Shown: piece by piece, positions 35,544 to 43,150 of the stretch | Layout of the letters: every line of letters starts with the position of its first letter | How positions within the stretch are numbered: the first letter of the stretch is position 1 | DNA from: an uncultured Bacteroidales bacterium | GTDB lineage: Bacteria; Bacteroidota; Bacteroidia; Bacteroidales; Muribaculaceae | Assembly: GCA_958418815.1 (NCBI GenBank) | Contig: CATZGB010000020.1 | Span: 1 to 52,402 of the forward strand | Direction of reading: 5' to 3' | Length of the DNA: 52,402 nt | Program-made: the position numbers and the translations under genes | The notes under the pieces: model-generated | What the model was told of the DNA's origin: nothing | Database searches by the model: none | The model's input: the letters and a program-made list of their open reading frames with translations, nothing else

Positions 35544-35849
35544 TCAGACCTTGATTTCCACTTCCACGCCTGAGGGGAGCTCGAGCTTCATCAGGGCGTC
35601 AACGGTCTTGGCGGTCGAGTTGTAGATGTCGATCAGACGCTTGAAAGAGGAGAGCTGGAACTGCTCGCGGCTCTTCTTGTTGACGAATGTGGAACGGTTG
35701 ACGGTGAAGATGCGCTTGTGGGTGGGCAGGGGTATGGGGCCCGAGATCACGGCGCCGGTGGCCTTTACGGTCTTTACGATCTTTTCGGCCGACTTGTCAA
35801 CCAGGTTGTGGTCGTAAGATTTGAGTTTGATTCTGATTTTCTGGCTCAT
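35544..35849 (-). CDS. rpsJ: 30S ribosomal protein S10
   Basis: A 101-residue head protein, also NusE, a partner of NusB and NusG in transcription. MSQKIRIKLKSYDHNLVDKS and GPIPLPTHKRIFTVNRSTFV are typical. It is 123 bases after fusA, the junction of the str and S10 groups. Confidence 0.98.
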   Translation of the reverse strand: MSQKIRIKLKSYDHNLVDKSAEKIVKTVKATGAVISGPIPLPTHKRIFTVNRSTFVNKKSREQFQLSSFKRLIDIYNSTAKTVDALMKLELPSGVEVEIKV

Positions 35850-35972
35850 TGCTGAGTTTTTTGATTGGATTTTTTCATATTTCCCTCCTGAGCGGAGGGG
35901 GTTGGATGGGCGGGGGAGTCAAGAATCATTTGCTGCCTCCCCCGCCTTGTTGTTCTCGGTTGGGGGTGAGGA

Positions 35973-38099
35973 TTACTTCACCAGGTCGACGCGGCCCTGG
36001 CACTCGGTGAGCACCTGCTTGGCGATCGATGAGGAAACCTCAGAGTAGTGGCTGAAGGTCATGGTCGAGGTGGCGCGGCCTGAGGTGATGGTACGCAGGG
36101 CGGTCACATAGCCGAACATCTCGGCCAGGGGGGCCTGGGCCTTCACCACGCGGGCACCTGAGCGAGAGGTCTCCATGCCCTCAACCTGGCCGCGGCGCTT
36201 GTTGAGGTCGGAGATCACATCACCCATCGATTCCTCGGGGGTAACGACTTCAATCTTCATGATGGGCTCCATCAGGACTGGACCTGCCTTCTCCGAAGCC
36301 TTCTTGAAGGCCTGGATGGCGCAGAGCTCGAAGGAGAGCTGGTCGGAGTCGACGGGGTGGAACGAACCGTCGATGACAGTGACCTTGAGCTTCTCGACGG
36401 GGTAGCCGGCGAGGACACCGTTCTTCATCGCGTTGGTGAAGCCCTTCTGGATGGCGGGGATGAACTCCTTGGGGATGTTACCGCCCTTCACCTCGTCGAC
36501 AAACTGGAGGTTGCCCTCGAAGCCCTCGTCAACGGGTTCAACACGCACGATGATGTCGGCGAACTTACCGCGACCACCGGTCTGCTTCTTGAACACCTCG
36601 CGGAGCTCGACGGGCTTGGTGATGGCTTCCTTGTAGGTAACCTGGGGACGGCCCTGGTTGCACTCTACCTTGAACTCGCGCTTGAGACGGTCGATGATGA
36701 TGTCGAGGTGAAGCTCGCCCATACCGGAGATGACGGTCTGGCCGGTCTCCTCGTTGGTCTCCACACGGAAGGTGGGGTCCTCCTCGGCGAGTTTCTGCAG
36801 GCCGACACCGAGCTTGTCGAGGTCTTTCTGGGTCTTGGGCTCCACTGCGATACCGATAACGGGATCGGGGAACTCCATGGCCTCGAGCACGATGGGGTGG
36901 TTCTCGTCGCAGAGGGTGTCACCGGTGCGGATGTCCTTGAAGCCGACACCTGCGCCGATATCGCCGCAGCCGATCTTCTCCATGGGGTTCTGCTTGTTGG
37001 AGTGCATCTGGAACAGACGCGAAACACGCTCCTTCTTGTCAGAACGCGAGTTGAGGACGTAGGATCCGGCAACCACGTCGCCCGAGTAGACGCGGAAGAA
37101 TGTCAGACGGCCCACATAGGGGTCGGTGGCAATCTTGAACGCGAGGGCACACATGGGGGCCTCGGGGGAGGGCTCTCGGGTCTCTATCTTGTCGGGGTCG
37201 CCAGGGGCGCTGCCTTCAACCGCACCCGAGTCAACGGGAGAGGGGAGGTAGGCGCAGACGGCGTTGAGCAGGGGCTGCACACCTTTGTTCTTGAATGAGG
37301 AACCGCAGATCATCGGCACGATTTCCATCTTGAGGGTGGCGGTGCGGATGGCACGGCGGATTTCATCCTCGGTGATGGTGGAGGGATCGTCGAAGTACTT
37401 CTCCATGAGGGCGTCGTCGCATTCGGCGATTTTTTCCAGCATCTTGTCGCGCCACTCCTCGGCCTCGGCCTGGAGGTTGGCGGGGATTTCCTCCTCGGTG
37501 TACTCGGCGCCCATGGTCTCGTCGTGCCAGAAGATGGCCTTCATGGTCACGAGGTCGACGAGGCCCTTGAAGGTCTCTTCGGCACCGATGGGTATCTGGA
37601 TGGGGCAGGGATTTGCGCCCAGCACATCCTTCACCTGGCGTACAACCTCGAAGAAGTTCGCGCCCGAGCGGTCCATCTTGTTGACGTAACCGATACGGGG
37701 CACGTTGTATTTGTCGGCCTGACGCCACACGGTCTCCGACTGGGGCTCCACGCCGCCGACGGCGCAGAAAGTGGCCACGGCGCCGTCAAGCACACGCAGG
37801 GAGCGCTCTACCTCGACGGTGAAGTCGACGTGTCCCGGGGTGTCAATCAGGTTGATTTTGTATTTGCCTCCGGCGTAGTTCCAGAAAGTGGTGGTTGCGG
37901 CGGAGGTGATGGTGATTCCGCGCTCCTGTTCCTGTTCCATCCAGTCCATGGTAGCAGCACCGTCGTGTACCTCGCCGATCTTGTGGGTGAGGCCGGTGTA
38001 GAAGAGGATGCGCTCCGAGGTGGTGGTTTTGCCGGCATCGATGTGGGCCATGATGCCGAGGTTGCGCGTAAATCTGAGTTGTTCGTCTATTTTAGCCAT
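35973..38099 (-). CDS. fusA: Elongation factor G
   Basis: A 708-residue translational GTPase that drives translocation. G1 is AHIDAGKTT, G3 DTPGHVDF, G4 VNKMD; the C-terminal domains IV-V follow (RGQVEGMETSRSGARVVKAQ). Normal length. Between rpsG and rpsJ, as in other Bacteroidota; no tuf gene is present here. Confidence 0.98.
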   Translation of the reverse strand: MAKIDEQLRFTRNLGIMAHIDAGKTTTSERILFYTGLTHKIGEVHDGAATMDWMEQEQERGITITSAATTTFWNYAGGKYKINLIDTPGHVDFTVEVERSLRVLDGAVATFCAVGGVEPQSETVWRQADKYNVPRIGYVNKMDRSGANFFEVVRQVKDVLGANPCPIQIPIGAEETFKGLVDLVTMKAIFWHDETMGAEYTEEEIPANLQAEAEEWRDKMLEKIAECDDALMEKYFDDPSTITEDEIRRAIRTATLKMEIVPMICGSSFKNKGVQPLLNAVCAYLPSPVDSGAVEGSAPGDPDKIETREPSPEAPMCALAFKIATDPYVGRLTFFRVYSGDVVAGSYVLNSRSDKKERVSRLFQMHSNKQNPMEKIGCGDIGAGVGFKDIRTGDTLCDENHPIVLEAMEFPDPVIGIAVEPKTQKDLDKLGVGLQKLAEEDPTFRVETNEETGQTVISGMGELHLDIIIDRLKREFKVECNQGRPQVTYKEAITKPVELREVFKKQTGGRGKFADIIVRVEPVDEGFEGNLQFVDEVKGGNIPKEFIPAIQKGFTNAMKNGVLAGYPVEKLKVTVIDGSFHPVDSDQLSFELCAIQAFKKASEKAGPVLMEPIMKIEVVTPEESMGDVISDLNKRRGQVEGMETSRSGARVVKAQAPLAEMFGYVTALRTITSGRATSTMTFSHYSEVSSSIAKQVLTECQGRVDLVK

Positions 38100-38177
38100 T
38101 TTTGTTTTAATGGAATCTTAAGATCAATGAAACATCGGGAGAATGAGAGGCGGGAGGGTATTTCCGGCAGGGTGGAA

Positions 38178-38654
38178 TCAGAAGCGGAAGTGAGCGAAGG
38201 CGCGGTTTGCCTCGGCCATCTTGTGCATGTCCTCCTTGCGCTTGAAGGCACCGCCCTGGTCGTTGAAAGCGTCCATGATCTCGGCGGCGAGCTTGTCGCT
38301 CATGGTCTTGCCACCGCGCTTGCGGGCGTAGTTGATGAGGTTTTTCATTGAAATGGATTCCTTGCGGTCGGGACGGATTTCGGTGGGGACCTGGAAGGTC
38401 GCGCCGCCGACGCGGCGGCTCTTCACCTCGACCTGGGGAGTCACGTTCTCGAGGGCTTTCTTCCAGATTTCGAGAGCGGTCTTCTCCTCGTTCTGCATCT
38501 TCGACTTCACGGTCTCGAGGGCCGAGTAGAAGATGGTGTAGGCGGTGTTCTTCTTTCCGTCGTACATCAGGTGGTTGACGAATTTCGATACCTTCACGTC
38601 ATGGAAGACGGGATCGGGCAGTACGACGCGTTTCTTAGGCTTTGCTTTTCTCAT
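38178..38654 (-). CDS. rpsG: 30S ribosomal protein S7
   Basis: A 158-residue 16S rRNA 3'-domain organiser. MRKAKPKKRVVLPDPVFHD and the C-terminal region GGAFKRKEDMHKMAEANRAF are typical. A 224-base spacer precedes it (38,655-38,878), GC-rich, without an ORF. Confidence 0.98.
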   Translation of the reverse strand: MRKAKPKKRVVLPDPVFHDVKVSKFVNHLMYDGKKNTAYTIFYSALETVKSKMQNEEKTALEIWKKALENVTPQVEVKSRRVGGATFQVPTEIRPDRKESISMKNLINYARKRGGKTMSDKLAAEIMDAFNDQGGAFKRKEDMHKMAEANRAFAHFRF

Positions 38655-38878
38655 TGTTTAAGTAAGCGAAATGTTTTTGCTTTTTCGTGGCTGGTGTCTT
38701 CTTCAGCTCCGGGGCCTCTGCCCGGGGGCTTACTCAACCGTTGTCAGCTCGAGGAATCAAAAACAGGTTGTTGAAAACTTTGGGTTGATTTCTCGCGGTG
38801 CTTTCAGTGACTTCACCGGATCATCCTCTCGCGGGGCAGCCTGGCTCCAGGCGCGTCTCCGCTTGCGGGAATCACCGA

Positions 38879-39268
38879 TTACTTCTTGGCAGCACCTGCC
38901 TTGGGACGCTTGGCTCCGTATTTTGAACGGCGCTGGGTACGATCCTTGACACCGGAGGTATCGAGGGTACCGCGGACGATGTGGTAGCGCACACCGGGGA
39001 GGTCCTTGACACGACCGCCGCGAACGAGCACGATCGAGTGCTCCTGGAGGTTGTGGCCCTCGCCGGGGATGTAGGAGTTGACCTCCTTGCCGTTGGTGAG
39101 GCGCACACGGGCAACCTTTCGCATAGCCGAGTTAGGCTTTTTGGGGGTGGTGGTGTAAACGCGCACGCAGACACCGCGACGCTGGGGGCAGGAGTCCAGC
39201 GCGGGCGACTTGCTCTTGTCTACCAGAGTCTCGCGTCCTTTTCTTACTAATTGCTGAATAGTAGGCAT
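38879..39268 (-). CDS. rpsL: 30S ribosomal protein S12
   Basis: A 129-residue decoding-centre protein. The two streptomycin-related loops TTPKKPNSA and GGRVKDLPGVRYH both carry the wild-type Lys, so no classical resistance change is seen. First gene of the long ribosomal cluster, with a promoter about 170 bases upstream. Confidence 0.98.
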   Translation of the reverse strand: MPTIQQLVRKGRETLVDKSKSPALDSCPQRRGVCVRVYTTTPKKPNSAMRKVARVRLTNGKEVNSYIPGEGHNLQEHSIVLVRGGRVKDLPGVRYHIVRGTLDTSGVKDRTQRRSKYGAKRPKAGAAKK

Positions 39269-39649
39269 CTTAGTTTTTTAGTCGGTTTTTAACTTTGTTT
39301 ATTCTTCGTTGTTGTAATTTCAGCGTCACATTGCTTCACGGAGCAGGCGCGTCAACGCGCCCTCCGCGCACTACACACCCCTAACCATCAGGCGGTTACG
39401 GGGCGCGACAGCGCGCGACGCTCCTAAAAGCGTTGCAAAATTACAACTTTTTTCGCTGATAACCAAACATTTCCGCGATTATTTTCAAACATTCCAGAAT
39501 TACCCCCGCAAAAACTTTCAAAACGGCATCCATCCCCGCCCTGCCCCGCCCCACCAGGCAACTTTTCAGCCTGCGGAATGTTTTCAAGTCAACGGCTCCG
39601 CTGCGCCCCCAAACACGCAATCATTCCAACCAAAACATACACCAGCCAT
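39269..39649. other. Divergent spacer with structured rpsL leader
   Basis: No ORF is supported. On the minus strand it holds the cluster promoter (39,436-39,467) and a leader of about 160 bases with GC-rich palindromes, for example a near-perfect GGCGCGT/ACGCGCC at 39,346-39,361. On the plus strand I find no clear promoter for the PepSY-like gene at 39,650. Confidence 0.55.
39436..39467 (-). promoter_or_regulatory. Main promoter of the str/S10/spc cluster
   Basis: On the minus strand TTTG (39,464-39,467) and TAATTTTG (39,436-39,443) are 20 bases apart, an excellent match to the Bacteroidota consensus. Transcription would begin near 39,430. Confidence 0.75.
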
Positions 39650-40102
39650 ATGAAACTCAACAGAATCCTACTCCCGCTGGCATTCCTGGCCGCCGTGGCC
39701 ACCAACACGCAGGCATGCGACAAATACACCATCAACCGCGATGAGCTGCCGCAGGCTGCCCAGGAATTCCTCAACGAGCATTTCCCGAAAGCCAGGGTCA
39801 GCATGATCAAGGTCGACAAACACCTGCTCAAGAAGACCGACTATGACGTGAAGCTGACCAACGGCACAAAAATCGAATTCAGCAATTCAGGCAAATGGAC
39901 CTCGGTCGACTGCAAGACCAAAGAGGTGCCGCAGGGCCTCGTACTCAAGGCAATACGCAACTATGTGAGCAAAAATTTCCCGCAGACCTTCATCACCTCG
40001 ATCGAGAAGAAAACCTCAGGCTACGAAATCGAGCTAAACGACGGCGTGGAGCTCAAATTCAACCTGCTCGGAGGCTTCAAATCAATGAAGATGGACGACT
40101 GA
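39650..40102 (+). CDS. PepSY-like periplasmic protein
   Basis: A 150-residue exported protein with a signal peptide ending near TQA (then CDKYT; a lipobox is not evident). The mature part contains two similar PepSY-like units of about 60 residues, each with an amphipathic helix (PQAAQEFLNEHFPKA and LKAIRNYVSKNFPQT) and then beta strands (YDVKLTNGTKIEFSNSG and YEIELNDGVELKFNLLG). Such proteins are common secreted Bacteroidales proteins whose binding partners are unknown. The start at 39,650 is chosen for the signal peptide. A terminator follows at 40,128. Confidence 0.8.
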   Translation: MKLNRILLPLAFLAAVATNTQACDKYTINRDELPQAAQEFLNEHFPKARVSMIKVDKHLLKKTDYDVKLTNGTKIEFSNSGKWTSVDCKTKEVPQGLVLKAIRNYVSKNFPQTFITSIEKKTSGYEIELNDGVELKFNLLGGFKSMKMDD

Positions 40103-40127
40103 GACAGCCCAGCCTCACCCCTCACGC

Positions 40128-40167
40128 CTCCGTTCCGACCATCAAAAAGGCCGAAACGGAGATTTTT
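40128..40167 (+). terminator. Terminator after the PepSY-like gene
   Basis: CTCCGTT (40,128-40,134) pairs with AACGGAG (40,155-40,161), with partial pairing inside, followed by ATTTTTATT. Confidence 0.75.
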
Positions 40168-40202
40168 ATTGCCTATTTAACTGTCGTTTTGGATTTTTTA
40201 AT

Positions 40203-40210
40203 TACTTTTG
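40203..40210 (+). promoter_or_regulatory. Promoter -7 element for the outer-membrane protein gene
   Basis: TACTTTTG, 46 bases before the chosen start at 40,257. A TTTTG lies upstream but too close to be a standard -33 element. Confidence 0.5.
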
Positions 40211-40256
40211 CAACGGCATTGACGTGACCCCAATCATAATCACAAACTACATTTCC

Positions 40257-41027
40257 ATGAAAAAGTTATTCCTTAGCCTCTGCGTAGCGTTCTCCGCACT
40301 ATTCGCAGCCAACCACACAACCGCACAAGTGAAGGACATGCTCGGCATCGCCAACCACCTCGGCGTGAACCTCAACGTCGGGACCACCGGTATCGGAGTG
40401 GAAGCAGCCACGCCAATCACACCTTTCATCCAGGCGCGCCTGGGCATCTCCATCATGCCCGGCTTCAACTTCAACGTCGACTCAGAGGTCGACATCGAGA
40501 CCAACGACCCCACCGGCATGTACGGGTCATCAATATCACGCGACATCACCGTAAACGGCTCGCTCAAACGCGTGCAGGGCTCGCTGATATTCAACGTCTA
40601 CCCCCTGGGCAACCGCTTCCCGCTCTTCATCGCCGTCGGCGGATACTTCGGAGGCCGCGACATGGTGAAAATCACCGGCAAGGTCGACGACTTCACCCCC
40701 GGGATGTATGAGGCCGCAGCAGTGGAAATCGGCGATTACCGCCTCCCCCTCGACCCCAACGGCAACGTAAGAGGCGCGCTGCGCGTCAACGCCTTCCGCC
40801 CCTACATCGGCATCGGCACCGGCCGCCCCTGCCCCGTGGGACGCGTCAACTTCATGTGGGAGCTCGGCGTGCAGTTCCAGGGCAAGCCTTATGTATGGGA
40901 CGACATCAACAAGAAGAAGGTCGACACACAGTTCATGACCGACAACGACGACACCTTCCAGAAAGTCATGGACCACTTCACCGTCTACCCCGTGCTGAAA
41001 TTCACCATCTCCGGACGCATCTTCTGA
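40257..41027 (+). CDS. Putative outer-membrane beta-barrel protein
   Basis: A 256-residue exported protein (signal peptide MKKLFLSLCVAFSALFAANHTTA). The mature part begins with strands of barrel character (LGVNLNVGTTGIGVEAATPI, FIQARLGISIMPGF) and ends with a C-terminal strand VYPVLKFTISGRIF, aromatic at the last residue as in outer-membrane proteins. The family is not identified; a small porin-like or structural role is plausible. It stands alone with its own promoter and a terminator after it. Confidence 0.75.
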   Translation: MKKLFLSLCVAFSALFAANHTTAQVKDMLGIANHLGVNLNVGTTGIGVEAATPITPFIQARLGISIMPGFNFNVDSEVDIETNDPTGMYGSSISRDITVNGSLKRVQGSLIFNVYPLGNRFPLFIAVGGYFGGRDMVKITGKVDDFTPGMYEAAAVEIGDYRLPLDPNGNVRGALRVNAFRPYIGIGTGRPCPVGRVNFMWELGVQFQGKPYVWDDINKKKVDTQFMTDNDDTFQKVMDHFTVYPVLKFTISGRIF

Positions 41028-41089
41028 CCCCACACCCCGGCCCGCGCTCCCGCCAGGGAGCAGCCAGCGGCCGCATATCGAATTTTAAC

Positions 41090-41120
41090 GCGCGGAGCCT
41101 CTGTGGTTCCGCGCTTTTTT
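41090..41120 (+). terminator. Intrinsic terminator upstream of dnaX
   Basis: GCGCGGA (41,090-41,096) and TCCGCGC (41,108-41,114) form the stem, followed by six T (41,115-41,120). It ends the upstream gene's transcript a few bases before the dnaX promoter. Confidence 0.85.
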
Positions 41121-41122
41121 GC

Positions 41123-41130
41123 TAACTTTG
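41123..41130 (+). promoter_or_regulatory. dnaX promoter -7 element, abutting the start codon
   Basis: TAACTTTG ends only 4 bases before the dnaX ATG (41,135). If it is used, transcription begins at or within a couple of bases of the start codon, giving a leaderless or nearly leaderless mRNA. Confidence 0.6.
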
Positions 41131-41134
41131 GGGC

Positions 41135-42931
41135 ATGGAAGAAAACTACATTGTCTCGGCCCGCAAGTACCGCCCGTCGACATTCTCGTCGGTGGTCGGC
41201 CAGAAGGCCCTGACGGCGACACTGCGCAACGCCATACAGACCAACCGGCTGGCCCACGCCTACCTGTTCTGCGGGTCGCGCGGCGTCGGCAAGACCACAT
41301 GCGCCCGCATTTTCGCGAAGACCATCAACTGCGCCAGCCCCACCGCCGACGGCGACCCTTGCAACGAGTGCCCCTCGTGCAGGGCGTTCAACGAGAACCG
41401 CTCGCTCAACATCATCGAGCTTGACGCGGCCTCCAACAACTCGGTCGACGACATCCGCAACCTCACCGACCAGGTGCAGATCCCGCCCGTCGACGGCCGC
41501 TACCGGGTGTTCATCGTCGACGAGGTCCACATGCTGTCGCAGCAGGCATTCAACGCGTTCCTCAAGACCCTCGAGGAACCGCCGGCCCACGCGATTTTCA
41601 TCCTCGCCACGACAGAAAAGCACAAAATCATCCCGACCATCCTGTCGCGATGCCAGATCTACGACTTCAAGCGCATCACCATCGCCGACATCATCGACCA
41701 CCTCGAATATGTGGCCAAGAGCGAGGGCATGACTGCCGAGCGGCAGGCCCTCGGGGTAATCGCGCGAAAGGCCGACGGGGCCATGCGCGACGCGCTGTCG
41801 ATCTTCGACCAGGTGGCGGCATCGTCGCGCGGCGCCATCACCTACCAGTCGGCGATAGACAACCTCAACATCCTCGACGAGCGGTATTACACCCGCCTGG
41901 TCGAGGCATTCCGCGACGGCAAAGTGACCGACGCGCTACTAATATATAAGGAGATACGCGACCGCGGCTTCGACTCATACTTCTTCCTCGGCGGCCTCGC
42001 AGGCTTCCTGCGCGACCTCATGGTGGCCCGCGAGCCGCAGACCATCAGCCTGATCGACACCGACGACGAGACCCGGCAGGCGCTCACCGCACTCGGCGCG
42101 CAGCTCCCCCCGCAGTTCTTCTACGCGGCCATGAGCCTCTGCAACGACGCAGACATGGAATACCGCACCGCCTCATCCAAGACATTCCTGATAGAGCTGC
42201 TGCTCATAAAACTGTGCCAACTACAAAGCCCCTCCCCCGTCTCTGACGCGGAGCGCGGAGAGGGGCTGACAATAAAGCCGATACAGGCACCCTCCTCCTC
42301 CACCGCGCCATCCGCGCCTGCCACACCACCGCAGCCCACCGTGGCAGCGCCCCCATCCCCTGCCCCGGCGGCAGCCCCGACACCGCCACCCACACCACCC
42401 GTGACATCGGTTCCGGCGGCACCCGTGACGTCGCCCCGGCCCGCCACAAGGGCCACGGCCGGCCCCACAGCCCGGGGGAAGTCGCACATATCCCTGCGCG
42501 ACGCCTTCAACGACGCGCCAAAAGCAGCCGAGGCCACAGCCGCTACCCCGGTACGGCAGAAGCGCAACCCTTTCACCGACAAGTCTTTCGCTGACGCGTG
42601 GGAGAGCTATATGGAGCTGCACAAGAAGGCCCATGTGCTTTGCAACACCATGCGCGCCTCACGCCCCGCCAGGAACGGCGAGGACACCCCGCAGATGAGG
42701 ATGCTTGTGGCCAACCAGCCCCAGGTCGACGTGATGCTCCAGGAACTCCCCAGCCTGCTGGCCTACCTGCGCTCTACCCTGGCCAACGACTTCATCGAAA
42801 TCACCGTCGAGGTGAACGACGACCCCGACTCCCCGGCCGCCTGGAGCGATCGCGACCTGCTGCGCCACATCGTGGAGCACAACCCCCACGCGGCCGACTT
42901 CATCGCCGACTTCCACCTCACCATTTCCTGA
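41135..42931 (+). CDS. dnaX: DNA polymerase III subunit gamma/tau
   Basis: A 598-residue clamp-loader ATPase. The start MEENYIVSARKYRPSTFSSVVGQ is the conserved beginning of the family. It has Walker A GSRGVGKT (residues about 47-54), a zinc-finger CNECPSC, Walker B VFIVDEVHML and the SRC sensor motif (ILSRCQ). Domain III ends at about residue 365; a Pro/Ala/Thr-rich linker (about 370-455) then leads to a C-terminal tau-like domain that would bind the polymerase. No A-rich slippery site for a programmed frameshift was noticed. The gene stands alone, starting right at its promoter. Confidence 0.97.
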   Translation: MEENYIVSARKYRPSTFSSVVGQKALTATLRNAIQTNRLAHAYLFCGSRGVGKTTCARIFAKTINCASPTADGDPCNECPSCRAFNENRSLNIIELDAASNNSVDDIRNLTDQVQIPPVDGRYRVFIVDEVHMLSQQAFNAFLKTLEEPPAHAIFILATTEKHKIIPTILSRCQIYDFKRITIADIIDHLEYVAKSEGMTAERQALGVIARKADGAMRDALSIFDQVAASSRGAITYQSAIDNLNILDERYYTRLVEAFRDGKVTDALLIYKEIRDRGFDSYFFLGGLAGFLRDLMVAREPQTISLIDTDDETRQALTALGAQLPPQFFYAAMSLCNDADMEYRTASSKTFLIELLLIKLCQLQSPSPVSDAERGEGLTIKPIQAPSSSTAPSAPATPPQPTVAAPPSPAPAAAPTPPPTPPVTSVPAAPVTSPRPATRATAGPTARGKSHISLRDAFNDAPKAAEATAATPVRQKRNPFTDKSFADAWESYMELHKKAHVLCNTMRASRPARNGEDTPQMRMLVANQPQVDVMLQELPSLLAYLRSTLANDFIEITVEVNDDPDSPAAWSDRDLLRHIVEHNPHAADFIADFHLTIS

Positions 42932-42990
42932 CTTTTAGCGGGGAATGGCAGGCGACCACGCCGCTTTTTTATGCCGAAACCGCGAAATCG

Positions 42991-43022
42991 TTTGTTTTAA
43001 CCAACGATTATTCGTATATTTG
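42991..43022 (+). promoter_or_regulatory. Promoter for secDF
   Basis: TTTG (42,991-42,994) and TATATTTG (43,015-43,022) are 20 bases apart, an ideal Bacteroidota promoter. Transcription would begin near 43,029, leaving a leader of about 120 bases. Confidence 0.8.
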
Positions 43023-43150
43023 CAAGCTGAAAATTAGGCGTTTATGCCCCTCGGGGTGTCCACGCCCTTTTGCGCGTTAGCCCATCAAGCTGACAACCAA
43101 TCATTTAGACGAAAATTAACAATAACTTCATAACAATTTTTATCTAACAC

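Noticed and set aside
36357..37298. 313-codon plus-strand ORF opposite fusA
   Set aside because: Antisense shadow of fusA; Leu/Gly/Val-rich translation typical of the complementary strand of a highly expressed gene.
38879..39268. Streptomycin-resistance allele of rpsL
   Set aside because: Both diagnostic Lys positions (in TPKKPNS and GRVKDLPG) are wild type.
39269..39649. tRNA or other structured RNA gene upstream of rpsL
   Set aside because: The palindromes do not form a cloverleaf and there is no TPsiC-like GGTTCGAATCC-type arm; a leader structure is more likely.
41135..42931. Programmed frameshift in dnaX (tau/gamma)
   Set aside because: No A-rich slippery heptamer with a following stem was noticed near the end of domain III; the GC-rich linker reads through in one frame.
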